Assembly (NCBI GenBank): GCA_014378285.1
Contig: JACMNZ010000406.1
Location: 1-6,061, forward strand
Direction of reading: 5' to 3'
Length of the DNA stretch: 6,061 nt
Source of the DNA: Pseudopedobacter sp.
GTDB lineage: Bacteria; Bacteroidota; Bacteroidia; Sphingobacteriales; Sphingobacteriaceae
Part shown: positions 1 through 5,539 of the stretch, piece by piece
Position numbering within the stretch: position 1 is the stretch's first letter
How the letters are laid out: each line of letters begins with the position of its first letter
Notes under the pieces: generated by a model
What the model saw: the letters and a program-made list of their open reading frames with translations, nothing else
What the model was told of the DNA's origin: nothing
Database searches by the model: none
Made by a program: the position numbers and the translations under genes

Positions 1-724
1 AAATATTTGCCCGTCTTAATTCCTTATCCATTCCATTTTCACCCACGTTGCTTCCAGAACCAACTGAAACATAAATTTTAGAATTGTCAGAATTAGCAAT
101 CAAATTTCTTGTCCAATGGTTGTTGTAGCCCCCAGCTGGTAAATCCAAAATCTTTTTTCCACTTTGCTCAATTCTAGTGCTACCTGTTTTATATGGATAC
201 ATCCATAAACCATCAGTGTTGGCAACGTAAAATTTATCACCAATAATTAACATCCCGAAAGGTTGATTTAAGTTTTGTAAGAAAACGCTTTTTGTTTCTG
301 GCATCCCATCACCATCTTTATCTCTATAAAGCATAATAGTATTAGCGCTTTTACCTCCAACTTCCGAATCGGCCTGCCCGATAATCTTCCCTATCAAATT
401 TTCTTTTGTTGACCTTTCAGAATTTGACAGCACTACTAAAACATCTCCGTTTGGAGCAATGTAGCATTGCCTAGGGCTTTTTAGACCCTCAGCAAACCTA
501 CTCACTACAAAGCCTTTAGGCGCTTTTGGGGTTTGTTCATCTTTCCATCCAATAATGTTACTAAATTTTGTTTTAGATTCGGATACAGCCGGTAAGGAAT
601 CTAAATTCTTAGCGCTTGAAGTGTCTGAAGAAATAGTTACTTGGCTTTCTTTTGCCTTATTGCTGCAAGCCGCCGCTAATAAAAAGAAGGGAATAGCTAG
701 ATAATAAAGTTTTTTACTTTTCAT
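1..724 (-). CDS. PQQ-dependent sorbosone/glucose dehydrogenase-like lipoprotein (partial, C-terminus outside window)
   Basis: The frame is open from ATG 724 to the left edge, giving 241 residues without a stop. Residues 1-20 form a lipoprotein signal (basic MKSKK, hydrophobic core, then LAAAC with Cys20 as the probable lipidated residue), followed by a Ser/Lys/Ala-rich linker to about residue 55. The globular part resembles the beta-propeller of the glucose/sorbosone dehydrogenase family: APKGFVVSRFAEGLKSPRQ (68-86), PNGDVLV (91-97), an acidic DKDGDG loop (135-140) of the kind that binds calcium, LNQPFGM (152-158), and NNHWTRN (201-207) followed by IYVSVGSGSNVGE (217-229). By analogy with soluble glucose dehydrogenase, His203 is the likely catalytic base (inference). 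Members oxidise sugars or aldoses with PQQ; the substrate cannot be told. It should be anchored facing the periplasm or at the outer membrane. Family members run to roughly 400 residues or more, so nearly half is missing. The gene lies 93 bases after the CoA-binding gene on the same strand; no terminator is visible between them. Confidence 0.85.
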   Translation of the reverse strand, partial: MKSKKLYYLAIPFFLLAAACSNKAKESQVTISSDTSSAKNLDSLPAVSESKTKFSNIIGWKDEQTPKAPKGFVVSRFAEGLKSPRQCYIAPNGDVLVVLSNSERSTKENLIGKIIGQADSEVGGKSANTIMLYRDKDGDGMPETKSVFLQNLNQPFGMLIIGDKFYVANTDGLWMYPYKTGSTRIEQSGKKILDLPAGGYNNHWTRNLIANSDNSKIYVSVGSGSNVGENGMDKELRRANI

Positions 725-817
725 GATTATTTTGTTAATGCTCTTTAATACAAACAATTATATTGCCATCCCGATAAGGCGCTAATTTTATGAAGTAAAT
801 TTAAGCAAGGTGGGTAC

Positions 818-1177
818 TTAAAACTGATTGGTAGAAAGCATAACCAAAGTACAAGCCTTAATAGTTTCTATACCATTTTTGTTAGCTAATCTTTCTAACT
901 CCGAGTTTTCTGAGCCAGGATTAAATATGATTCGTTTAGGGTTTGTTTTGATTACATAATCATATAGATTTTTCTGATTCTGAGGGCCAACATACATAGT
1001 TATCGTATCAATATCGTTATGAATTATTTCAGGTTTCTCAATAGTTTGCTCTGCAACTTCACCTTTTTTCATCCCAACGTTTACAATGGGATGCCCTTTT
1101 ATAACCAAACGACATGCTGCCATGTAAGCGTAACGAGAAGGGTCTGTGGAAGCACCAAGAATAAGTGTTTTTTTCAT
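818..1177 (-). CDS. CoA-binding domain protein (CoA_binding_2 / YccU-like)
   Basis: A 119-residue single-domain protein with a Rossmann-type CoA-binding fold. It begins MKKTLILGAS (1-10), the first beta strand and Gly-rich nucleotide loop, continues with SRYAYMAACRL (14-24), GHPIVNVG (28-35), MYVGP (61-65) and IFNPGSEN (84-91), and ends with IETIKACTLVML (103-114), where Cys109 corresponds to the conserved late Cys of this family. The size and motifs fit the stand-alone CoA-binding family related to the N-terminal domain of acyl-CoA synthetases and succinyl-CoA ligase. Its physiological role is not established. No signal peptide is present, so it should be cytosolic. I chose ATG 1177 over an upstream in-frame start at 1210 because the extra 11 residues would lie inside the preceding gene and do not fit the fold, while ATG 1177 starts directly at the first strand. 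The preceding gene stops at 1180, leaving a 2-base gap, which points to one transcript and possibly coupled translation. Confidence 0.88.
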   Translation of the reverse strand: MKKTLILGASTDPSRYAYMAACRLVIKGHPIVNVGMKKGEVAEQTIEKPEIIHNDIDTITMYVGPQNQKNLYDYVIKTNPKRIIFNPGSENSELERLANKNGIETIKACTLVMLSTNQF

Positions 1178-1179
1178 TT

Positions 1180-2745
1180 CTAAATAGATTTTAAGACTGC
1201 ATCTGCGCAAGCTTGTCCATCAATAGCAGCAGAAATAATGCCACCCGCATAACCAGCGCCTTCGGCACAAGGAAATAAACCTTTTACCTGTGGATGTTGC
1301 AGCGTTTCTTTGTCTCTAGGAATTCTAATAGCTGAAGAGGTTCTAGATTCTACACCCACTAAAACAGCTTCGTTGGTAAAATAACCACCATTGCCAAAAG
1401 CCGAAGGTATTTTCTTTCCAAACTGTGGTAATGCCTCTTTTAATCTTTCCCCAATAAATCTTGGTAAAACCTGATGTAAATCTGTAGACGTTAATCCCGG
1501 TAAATAAGAATTAGTTGGTAAATCAGCAGATATTTTATGGCTTACAAAATCGACCATCCTTTGTGCAGGAGCTTTTAAATTACCCCCACCTGCTGTAAAA
1601 GCGGCCTTTTCAATTTTAGATTGAAACTCTAGCAAAGCAAATGGATTTTCTTCTGGATTTTTTGTGACATCATTAATATTAATTTGTACCACAGTTCCTG
1701 AATTTGCAAAAGGATTGTTTCTTTTAGACGGGCTCCAACCATTTACAACAATTTCATTCTCATCCGTAGCGCATGGAGCGATAATACCCCCAGGGCACAT
1801 ACAGAAAGAAAAAACTCCTCTGTCTTTTACTTGTGTAACCAAACTATAATAAGAAGGAGGTAGGTTTTCATGCCTTGTTGGGCAATGATATTGGGCTTGG
1901 TCAATAATATATTGTGGGTGTTCTATCCTAACACCAAGAGCAAAAGGTTTTGCTTTTAATAAAAGTCCTTTGTTTCGCAACAGATAATAAATGTCTTTTG
2001 CCGAGTGGCCTGTAGCCAAGATTAAATGTTTAGCCTCAAAATTTCCTTTGTTAGTTATTGCAGCATAAACCTGTTTATTTTTGATTTCTAAATCTATCAG
2101 TTTGGTGTCAAAAAGGATTTCTCCGCCCGCATTTAAAATTGTTTCTCTAATTGCGGTTATTATTTGCGGTAATTTATTAGTGCCAATATGCGGCCTAGCA
2201 TCTATTAAAACATCCTCTGTAGCGCCATGTTGCACCAAAATTTTTAACATTTTATTTACATCACCACGTTTATCAGACCTGGTATAAAGTTTACCATCAG
2301 AATAAGTTCCTGCTCCGCCCTCGCCAAAGCAATAATTAGATTCTGGATTTAATACTCCTTCTTTATTTATGTTTGCTAAATCTCTTCTTCTTTCTTTAAC
2401 GTTCTTACCGCGTTCTATAATTATCGGCTTTAAGCCTAATTCTATTAAACGCAATGCGGCAAACATGCCGGCCGGGCCTGCTCCAATTATTAAAACAGGT
2501 TTGGCAGTATTTACATTAGGATAATTTATAGAATGAGTTTCTAAATGAGGTTCTTCATTAATATAGATAACAATCTTTAGTCGGTAAATAGGGTTTTTAC
2601 TTCTAGCATCGATTGACCGTTTTCTTATTTTAAAATAATTAAGGTCTAAAGGTTTTAGCTTCTCTTGTAATAGAATATTATTTTCGATTTTCTTTAAATC
2701 ATAGATGTCATCAGGAGCGACGATTAATTCAATTTCTCTAATCAT
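1180..2745 (-). CDS. NAD(P)/FAD-dependent dehydrogenase, COG2509 type
   Basis: A 521-residue predicted cytosolic flavoprotein. Residues 1 to about 80 form a small N-terminal alpha/beta domain containing KRSIDAR (42-48), characteristic of this family. The FAD domain opens with VLIIGAGPAG (84-93), a GxGxxG dinucleotide loop, and strand two ends in the acidic Glu111 of IIIERG that contacts the ribose. Further family motifs are FGEGGAGTYSDGKL (140-153), ILATGHSA (242-249, the ATG motif), GVRIEHPQ (271-278), CMCPGG (315-320), APAQR (392-396), VGVESRTSSAIRI (463-475) and the C-terminal FAD-contacting LFPCAEGAGYAGGI (490-503). Length and order look complete. The enzyme's substrate is unknown; members are annotated only as uncharacterised FAD-dependent dehydrogenases. 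I chose ATG 2745 because the frame can extend back to 2802 but that stretch contains the probable promoter and reads as an unrelated hydrophobic segment. It is the first gene of a minus-strand operon with the CoA-binding gene, and is divergent from lemA. Confidence 0.9.
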   Translation of the reverse strand: MIREIELIVAPDDIYDLKKIENNILLQEKLKPLDLNYFKIRKRSIDARSKNPIYRLKIVIYINEEPHLETHSINYPNVNTAKPVLIIGAGPAGMFAALRLIELGLKPIIIERGKNVKERRRDLANINKEGVLNPESNYCFGEGGAGTYSDGKLYTRSDKRGDVNKMLKILVQHGATEDVLIDARPHIGTNKLPQIITAIRETILNAGGEILFDTKLIDLEIKNKQVYAAITNKGNFEAKHLILATGHSAKDIYYLLRNKGLLLKAKPFALGVRIEHPQYIIDQAQYHCPTRHENLPPSYYSLVTQVKDRGVFSFCMCPGGIIAPCATDENEIVVNGWSPSKRNNPFANSGTVVQININDVTKNPEENPFALLEFQSKIEKAAFTAGGGNLKAPAQRMVDFVSHKISADLPTNSYLPGLTSTDLHQVLPRFIGERLKEALPQFGKKIPSAFGNGGYFTNEAVLVGVESRTSSAIRIPRDKETLQHPQVKGLFPCAEGAGYAGGIISAAIDGQACADAVLKSI

Positions 2746-2754
2746 GATATTTTG

Positions 2755-2771
2755 TCGGGTTTTTATCCCGA
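2755..2771 (-). other. Small hairpin in the leader of the FAD dehydrogenase gene
   Basis: A perfect 5-bp inverted repeat (TCGGG / CCCGA on the minus strand) with a 7-base A-rich loop lies 10 bases before the start at 2745. It begins eight bases after the predicted -7 element, so it would sit near the 5' end of the mRNA. It is short and could be chance. There is no U-tract, so it is not a terminator. Confidence 0.3.
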
Positions 2772-2778
2772 ATAGTAA

Positions 2779-2786
2779 CAAAGGTA
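2779..2786 (-). promoter_or_regulatory. Probable Bacteroidota -7 promoter element for the FAD dehydrogenase operon
   Basis: The minus strand reads TACCTTTG, an exact match to the TAnnTTTG -7 element used by the primary sigma factor in this phylum. A weak -33 candidate, TTTA instead of TTTG, lies 21 bases upstream, within the usual spacing. Transcription would start a few bases downstream, leaving a leader of about 30 bases before ATG 2745. The placement between divergent genes supports it; transcription has not been shown. Confidence 0.5.
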
Positions 2787-2835
2787 TGAAAATTGAGTCC
2801 AAAGTATTAAATTGAAAAAAGTTAGAAAAAACGAT

Positions 2836-3414
2836 ATGAAAAAATTAATTTTTAGCCTTATGGCTTTTATTACAGTAGCTTCATTAAGCTCATGTGGTTA
2901 CAATAGTTCTGTTACAAAAGACGAGAAAGTTAAGGCCCAGTGGGGTGAGGTAGAAAATCAGTACCAACGTAGGTCAGATTTAATTCCAAATTTGGTAAAT
3001 AGTGTGAAAGGTGCCGCCAATTTCGAAAAAGAAACCTTAACCCAAGTTATTGAAGCAAGAGCAAAGGCAACATCTATTCAGGTTGATCCTAACAAGTTAA
3101 CCCAAGAGAATATCCAAAAATTTCAAGGCGCCCAAGGTCAAATAAGCCAAGCTCTAGGTAGGCTAATGGTGGTTTCTGAAAGATACCCTGAGCTAAAAGC
3201 AAATCAGAACTTTTTAGAATTACAAGCCCAATTAGAAGGAACTGAAAATAGGATTACAGTTGCAAGAAAGGATTTTAACGTTTCCGTTCAAGATTATAAT
3301 ACTAATATTAGAACGTTTCCAAACAATCTTTTTGCGGGTATGTTCGGTTTCCAACAAAAGGGAAGTTTTGCCGCCGAAGCTGGAGCAAATAAAGCACCAA
3401 AAGTAGAATTTTAG
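2836..3414 (+). CDS. lemA: LemA family lipoprotein
   Basis: A 192-residue LemA-family protein. MKKLIFSLMAFITVASLSSC (1-20) is a lipoprotein signal with Cys20 as the lipidation site. The residues after Cys (GYNSSV) lack the acidic run of the Bacteroidota surface-export signal, so a periplasm-facing location is likelier. The LemA core follows: AQWGEVENQYQRR (34-46), DLIPNLVNSVKG (48-59), NFEKETLTQVIEARAKAT (62-79), then SQALGRLMVVSERYPELKA (104-122), NFLELQAQLEGTENRI (125-140) and the final helix RKDFNVSVQDYN (144-155) with IRTFPNN (158-164). This is the complete helical-bundle architecture. The family is membrane-associated and its biochemical function is poorly known. I chose ATG 2836 over an in-frame TTG at 2812 because the TTG would add MKKVRKND before an already complete signal peptide. 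It is first in a plus-strand cluster with two TPM-domain genes, a common neighbourhood for LemA. I found no convincing promoter upstream. Confidence 0.93.
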   Translation: MKKLIFSLMAFITVASLSSCGYNSSVTKDEKVKAQWGEVENQYQRRSDLIPNLVNSVKGAANFEKETLTQVIEARAKATSIQVDPNKLTQENIQKFQGAQGQISQALGRLMVVSERYPELKANQNFLELQAQLEGTENRITVARKDFNVSVQDYNTNIRTFPNNLFAGMFGFQQKGSFAAEAGANKAPKVEF

Positions 3415-3499
3415 TTAAGATTACATAGATTAAATTGATTCCACCAATTTAGGTGATGGCATATATTAAGATAGTTAGCATGTTTTTAATTAATATATT

Positions 3500-3928
3500 A
3501 TGAGTGGTTTGACCGATAAGGAACAAGAAAAAATAAAACAATCTATTGAATGGAGTGAAAAAGCCACAAGTGGAGAAATAAGGGTGTGTGTAGAAAGCAA
3601 GTGCGACATTGACGCTTATGAAAGAGCGATTGTTTGTTTTTACGATTTAAAAATGGACGGTACTGCTTTGAGAAACGGAGTTTTAGTATACGTTGCTTTA
3701 GATGATCACAAATTTGCAATTATTGGCGACGAAGGAATTAATAAAGTCGTACCGCCTGATTTTTGGAATAGTACTAAAGAATTAATGATAGATAAATTTA
3801 AGAACAAAGAATTAGCGGAAGGAATTAGTATTGGAATTATTGAGGCAGGAAAGCAATTAAAAAAATATTTCCCACATCAAACAGACGATCTTAATGAACT
3901 GCCAGACGATATTGTTTTCTTAAATTGA
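3500..3928 (+). CDS. TPM domain-containing protein, cytoplasmic type
   Basis: A 142-residue protein made up almost entirely of one TPM domain (named after TLP18.3, Psb32 and MOLO-1). Seen in the sequence: an N-terminal helix with TDKEQEKIKQSIEWSEKAT (5-23), the first strand SGEIRVCVE (24-32), the helix containing FYDLKM (47-52), the core RNGVLVYVA (58-66) and DHKFAIIGDEGIN (69-81), a helix around FWNSTKELMIDKF (88-100), and a C-terminal YFP (123-125) plus NELPDDIVF (132-140) that is typical of the small stand-alone branch. There is no signal peptide or membrane segment, so it should be cytosolic, unlike the next gene. TPM domains have been linked to photosystem II repair, phosphatase activity and receptor modulation in different organisms; the role here is unknown. 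It starts 85 bases after lemA, and its ATG overlaps the stop of a seven-codon ORF. The next gene's ATG follows its stop by 11 bases. Confidence 0.88.
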   Translation: MSGLTDKEQEKIKQSIEWSEKATSGEIRVCVESKCDIDAYERAIVCFYDLKMDGTALRNGVLVYVALDDHKFAIIGDEGINKVVPPDFWNSTKELMIDKFKNKELAEGISIGIIEAGKQLKKYFPHQTDDLNELPDDIVFLN

Positions 3929-3939
3929 GAAATAAAAAA

Positions 3940-4719
3940 ATGAAAAAAATATTTTTAATTGTTTGCCTTGGTCTTTTTTCTTTTATAGGATTTTCTCAAA
4001 ATTTTCCGGCGAAACCCAATAAGTTAGTAAACGATTTTACCAATACTTTAAATAGCACCCAGATTGCCAATTTAGAGAAAAAATTAGTTGCTTTCGATGA
4101 TTCTACTTCCATACAGGTTTCAGTAGTACTAATTCAATCTTTAGAAGGCTACGATATTCAGGATTATGGATATCAATTAGGTAGAGCCTGGGGAATTGGA
4201 GGAAAGGATAAAAACACAGGTATTTTAGTTTTAGTAGCTAAAGGCGATAGGAAAGTCACGATACAAACCGGTTACGGAATGGAAGGTGCATTGCCAGATG
4301 CAATCGCAAAGCGGATTATAGAAAATGAGATTAAACCCGATTTTAAATCTGGGGATTATTTTGGTGGTTTAGATGTGGGTACAAACGCCATCATCAGTTA
4401 TACAAAGGGAGAATATAAAAACACGGAACCTAAAAAATCCAAAAAAGGGAGCGGTTTTCCCGTTGGTTTAGTGGTTTTAGTTGTGATTGTAGTTATTGCA
4501 TTGATAAGCAAGGGAAGTGGCGGCGGTGGAGGAGGAAGAAATGTAATTGGAGGAAGGGGTGGCGCAAACATTTTTTGGTGGTCTTTACTTGCGGGTATGG
4601 CAAGTAGTGGAAGAAGCGGCGGCGGTGGCGGTTTTGGCGGAGGTTCTTCTGGTGGGGGTGGGTTTGGTGGATTTGGAGGAGGAAGCTTTGGAGGCGGAGG
4701 AGCTAGCGGAAGTTGGTAA
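3940..4719 (+). CDS. Membrane-anchored TPM domain protein with glycine-rich C-terminus (YgcG family)
   Basis: A 259-residue envelope protein of the COG1512/YgcG type. Residues 1-19 are a signal peptide, probably cut before Gln20 in GFSQ. The TPM domain covers about 22-155: LVNDFTNTLNSTQIANLEKKL (29-49) split by the usual short helix, STSIQVSVVLIQSL (55-68), AWGIGGKDKNTGILVLVA (83-100), RKVTIQTGYGMEGALPD (104-120), and the final helix YFGGLDVGTNAIISYT (140-155). A basic KKSKKG segment (165-170) precedes a strong transmembrane helix at about 173-190. The tail (192-259) is mostly Gly with Ser, Phe and Arg, is interrupted by a short hydrophobic patch IFWWSLLAGMA (211-221), and ends GGGGASGSW. The tail type is recurrent in this family. 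The ATG at 3940 was chosen over TTG 3925, which overlaps the previous stop and adds only five residues. It is co-transcribed with the upstream TPM gene and is the last gene before a strong terminator. Confidence 0.9.
   Translation: MKKIFLIVCLGLFSFIGFSQNFPAKPNKLVNDFTNTLNSTQIANLEKKLVAFDDSTSIQVSVVLIQSLEGYDIQDYGYQLGRAWGIGGKDKNTGILVLVAKGDRKVTIQTGYGMEGALPDAIAKRIIENEIKPDFKSGDYFGGLDVGTNAIISYTKGEYKNTEPKKSKKGSGFPVGLVVLVVIVVIALISKGSGGGGGGRNVIGGRGGANIFWWSLLAGMASSGRSGGGGGFGGGSSGGGGFGGFGGGSFGGGGASGSW
4513..4716 (+). repeat. Low-complexity glycine-codon tract
   Basis: The tract is rich in GGN triplets encoding the Gly-rich tail of the TPM protein, broken at about 4570-4602 by the codons for the hydrophobic WWSLLAGMA patch. 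It is much richer in G than its surroundings and has G-runs close together near 4651-4662. Such tracts change length easily by slippage, so tail length may vary between strains. The complementary strand reads as an open proline-rich frame, which is a by-product. Confidence 0.75.
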
Positions 4720-4735
4720 AGAATTTTAAAGACAT

Positions 4736-4773
4736 AAAAAAATCCGCTTTGAATTTTCAAAGCGGATTTTTTT
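4736..4773. terminator. Bidirectional Rho-independent terminator
   Basis: A perfect 18-bp inverted repeat: seven A residues (4736-4742) plus TCCGCTTTGAA (4743-4753), a central TT, then TTCAAAGCGGA (4756-4766) plus seven T residues (4767-4773). The innermost pairs must open to form the loop, leaving a GC-containing stem flanked by an A-tract and a T-tract, so it has a U-run after the stem on both strands. It lies 16 bases after the TPM gene stop and 14 bases after the rpsP stop, so it serves both convergent genes. Confidence 0.93.
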
Positions 4774-4787
4774 ATGATTAGAAATTT

Positions 4788-5399
4788 TTAAGCTTCTGGA
4801 GCTTTTTCTTCAGAATTGGCTTTTGGAGCTTCTTCAGCTGTTTCTTCTTCGGTTGCTTCTGCTACCGGTACAGCTTCTTCTAAAGTAGATTCAGCTTCAG
4901 CCGTTACCTCAACTTCTTCTTCTAAAGTTTCTGTAACAACTGGAGCATTTTTAGCTGCAATTGCTGCTACTTGTGCTTCTTTCTTCTTGGTTTCTGCCGC
5001 TAAAGCAACTTTCCTGGTTTCTGCTTTTGTAGAAGATAATCCTTCTTTTTTAGCATTAATTTCTTTGTCTTTTCCTTCTAACCAAACATTAAATTTTTCG
5101 TTTGCTTGTTCTTCTGTCAAAGCACCTTTTTTAATACCACCATTTAAATGATTTTTGTAAAGTACTCCTTCATGAGAAAGAATTCCTCTTGTGGTATCGG
5201 TTGGGGTTGCCCCTGTACCTACCCAAGCTACCGCTTTGTCAAAATTTAACTCGACTGTTGCAGGATTGGTGTTTGGGTTGTAAGAACCTAATCTTTCGAT
5301 GAATTTACCATCTCTAGGTGCTCTTGCATCCGCCACCACGATATAATAAAAAGGTTTACCTTTTTTACCGTGTCTTTGTAATCTGATTTTAGTTGCCAT
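4788..5399 (-). CDS. rpsP: 30S ribosomal protein S16 with long C-terminal extension
   Basis: A 203-residue small-subunit protein that binds 16S rRNA and helps 30S assembly. The S16 domain spans about residues 1-85: MATKIRLQRHGKKGKPFY (1-18), IVVADARAPRDGKFIERLG (20-38), YNPN (40-43), and VGTGATPTDTTRGIL (60-74), where proteobacterial members have a W-x-x-x-GA-x-P-T/S segment. Standard S16 is about 80-90 residues, so this copy is more than twice that. The extension has a helical, lysine-rich section (about 95-150, with VWLEGKDKEINAKKEG and RKVALAAETKKKEAQ) and then an acidic Glu/Ala/Val/Thr/Pro-rich tail (about 157-203) that should be disordered. Extended S16 is usual in Bacteroidota, so this is not a fusion artefact. 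ATG 5399 gives the canonical N-terminus. The gene is monocistronic here, ending at a strong terminator, without the rimM gene that often follows. Confidence 0.97.
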   Translation of the reverse strand: MATKIRLQRHGKKGKPFYYIVVADARAPRDGKFIERLGSYNPNTNPATVELNFDKAVAWVGTGATPTDTTRGILSHEGVLYKNHLNGGIKKGALTEEQANEKFNVWLEGKDKEINAKKEGLSSTKAETRKVALAAETKKKEAQVAAIAAKNAPVVTETLEEEVEVTAEAESTLEEAVPVAEATEEETAEEAPKANSEEKAPEA

Positions 5400-5427
5400 T
5401 TTTTAATACATTAAATTTTTGCAATAC

Positions 5428-5446
5428 CCCTCTTACTCGAAAAGGG
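5428..5446 (-). other. Hairpin at the predicted 5' end of the rpsP transcript
   Basis: On the minus strand CCCTTTT (5446-5440), loop CGAGT, and AAGAGGG (5434-5428) can form a 7-bp stem containing one G-U pair. The stem starts four bases after the predicted -7 element, so it would form at the very start of the mRNA, 28 bases before the rpsP start codon. It could stabilise the transcript or bind a regulator. Neither has been shown, and it does not match a leader I recognise. Confidence 0.4.
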
Positions 5447-5449
5447 AAG

Positions 5450-5457
5450 CAAATGTA
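5450..5457 (-). promoter_or_regulatory. Probable Bacteroidota -7 promoter element for rpsP
   Basis: The minus strand reads TACATTTG, an exact TAnnTTTG match. A GTTTA sequence provides an imperfect -33 element about 21-22 bases upstream. The start site would fall near 5446, giving a leader of about 45 bases, AU-rich next to the start codon and without a Shine-Dalgarno sequence, as is normal for this phylum. A highly expressed ribosomal gene is expected to have a good promoter here. Confidence 0.6.
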
Positions 5458-5506
5458 GCTTTTTAAAAGGTAATATGCTAAACTTCAACAAATTATTTTT
5501 TTACTA

Positions 5507-5535
5507 TTGAAACCTAAAAAATCTCTTTACATTTA
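5507..5535 (+). promoter_or_regulatory. Possible promoter for the right-edge gene
   Basis: TTG at 5507-5509, an 18-base spacer, and TACATTTA at 5528-5535 match the Bacteroidota -33/-7 pattern except for the last base of the -7 element. The implied start site is at or within a few bases of ATG 5540, so the mRNA would be nearly leaderless, which is unusual. This closeness lowers confidence. Confidence 0.3.
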
Positions 5536-5539
5536 TTGC

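Noticed and set aside
755..762. TATAATTG on the minus strand as a -7 element for the sorbosone dehydrogenase gene
   Set aside because: It has one mismatch and no -33 partner at suitable spacing; in AT-rich DNA such matches arise by chance.
1664..2287. Plus-strand open frames of 61 and 68 codons (1664-1849 and 2081-2287)
   Set aside because: They lie antisense inside the well-supported FAD dehydrogenase gene and show no domain or signal.
2812..2835. Upstream in-frame TTG start for lemA
   Set aside because: It adds a charged MKKVRKND before an already complete lipoprotein signal; ATG 2836 is the better start.
3442..3455. Inverted repeat CACC/GGTG between lemA and the first TPM gene as a terminator
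   Set aside because: The stem is only 4 bp and has no T-tract, so it would not end transcription; the genes can be co-transcribed.
4513..4716. Tandem repeat array or CRISPR-like repeats
   Set aside because: The repetition is glycine codons within a gene; there is no fixed repeat unit and no spacers.
4547..4729. Plus-strand 60-codon frame rich in Val, Glu and Ala
   Set aside because: It is another reading frame of the same GGN tract inside the TPM gene.
4398..4760. Minus-strand proline-rich frame of 120 codons
   Set aside because: It is the complement of the glycine-codon tract in the TPM gene and runs into the terminator; an artefact of composition.
4816..5151. Plus-strand Ser/Ala-rich frame of 111 codons
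   Set aside because: It is antisense to the low-complexity tail of rpsP, whose biased codons keep the other strand open.
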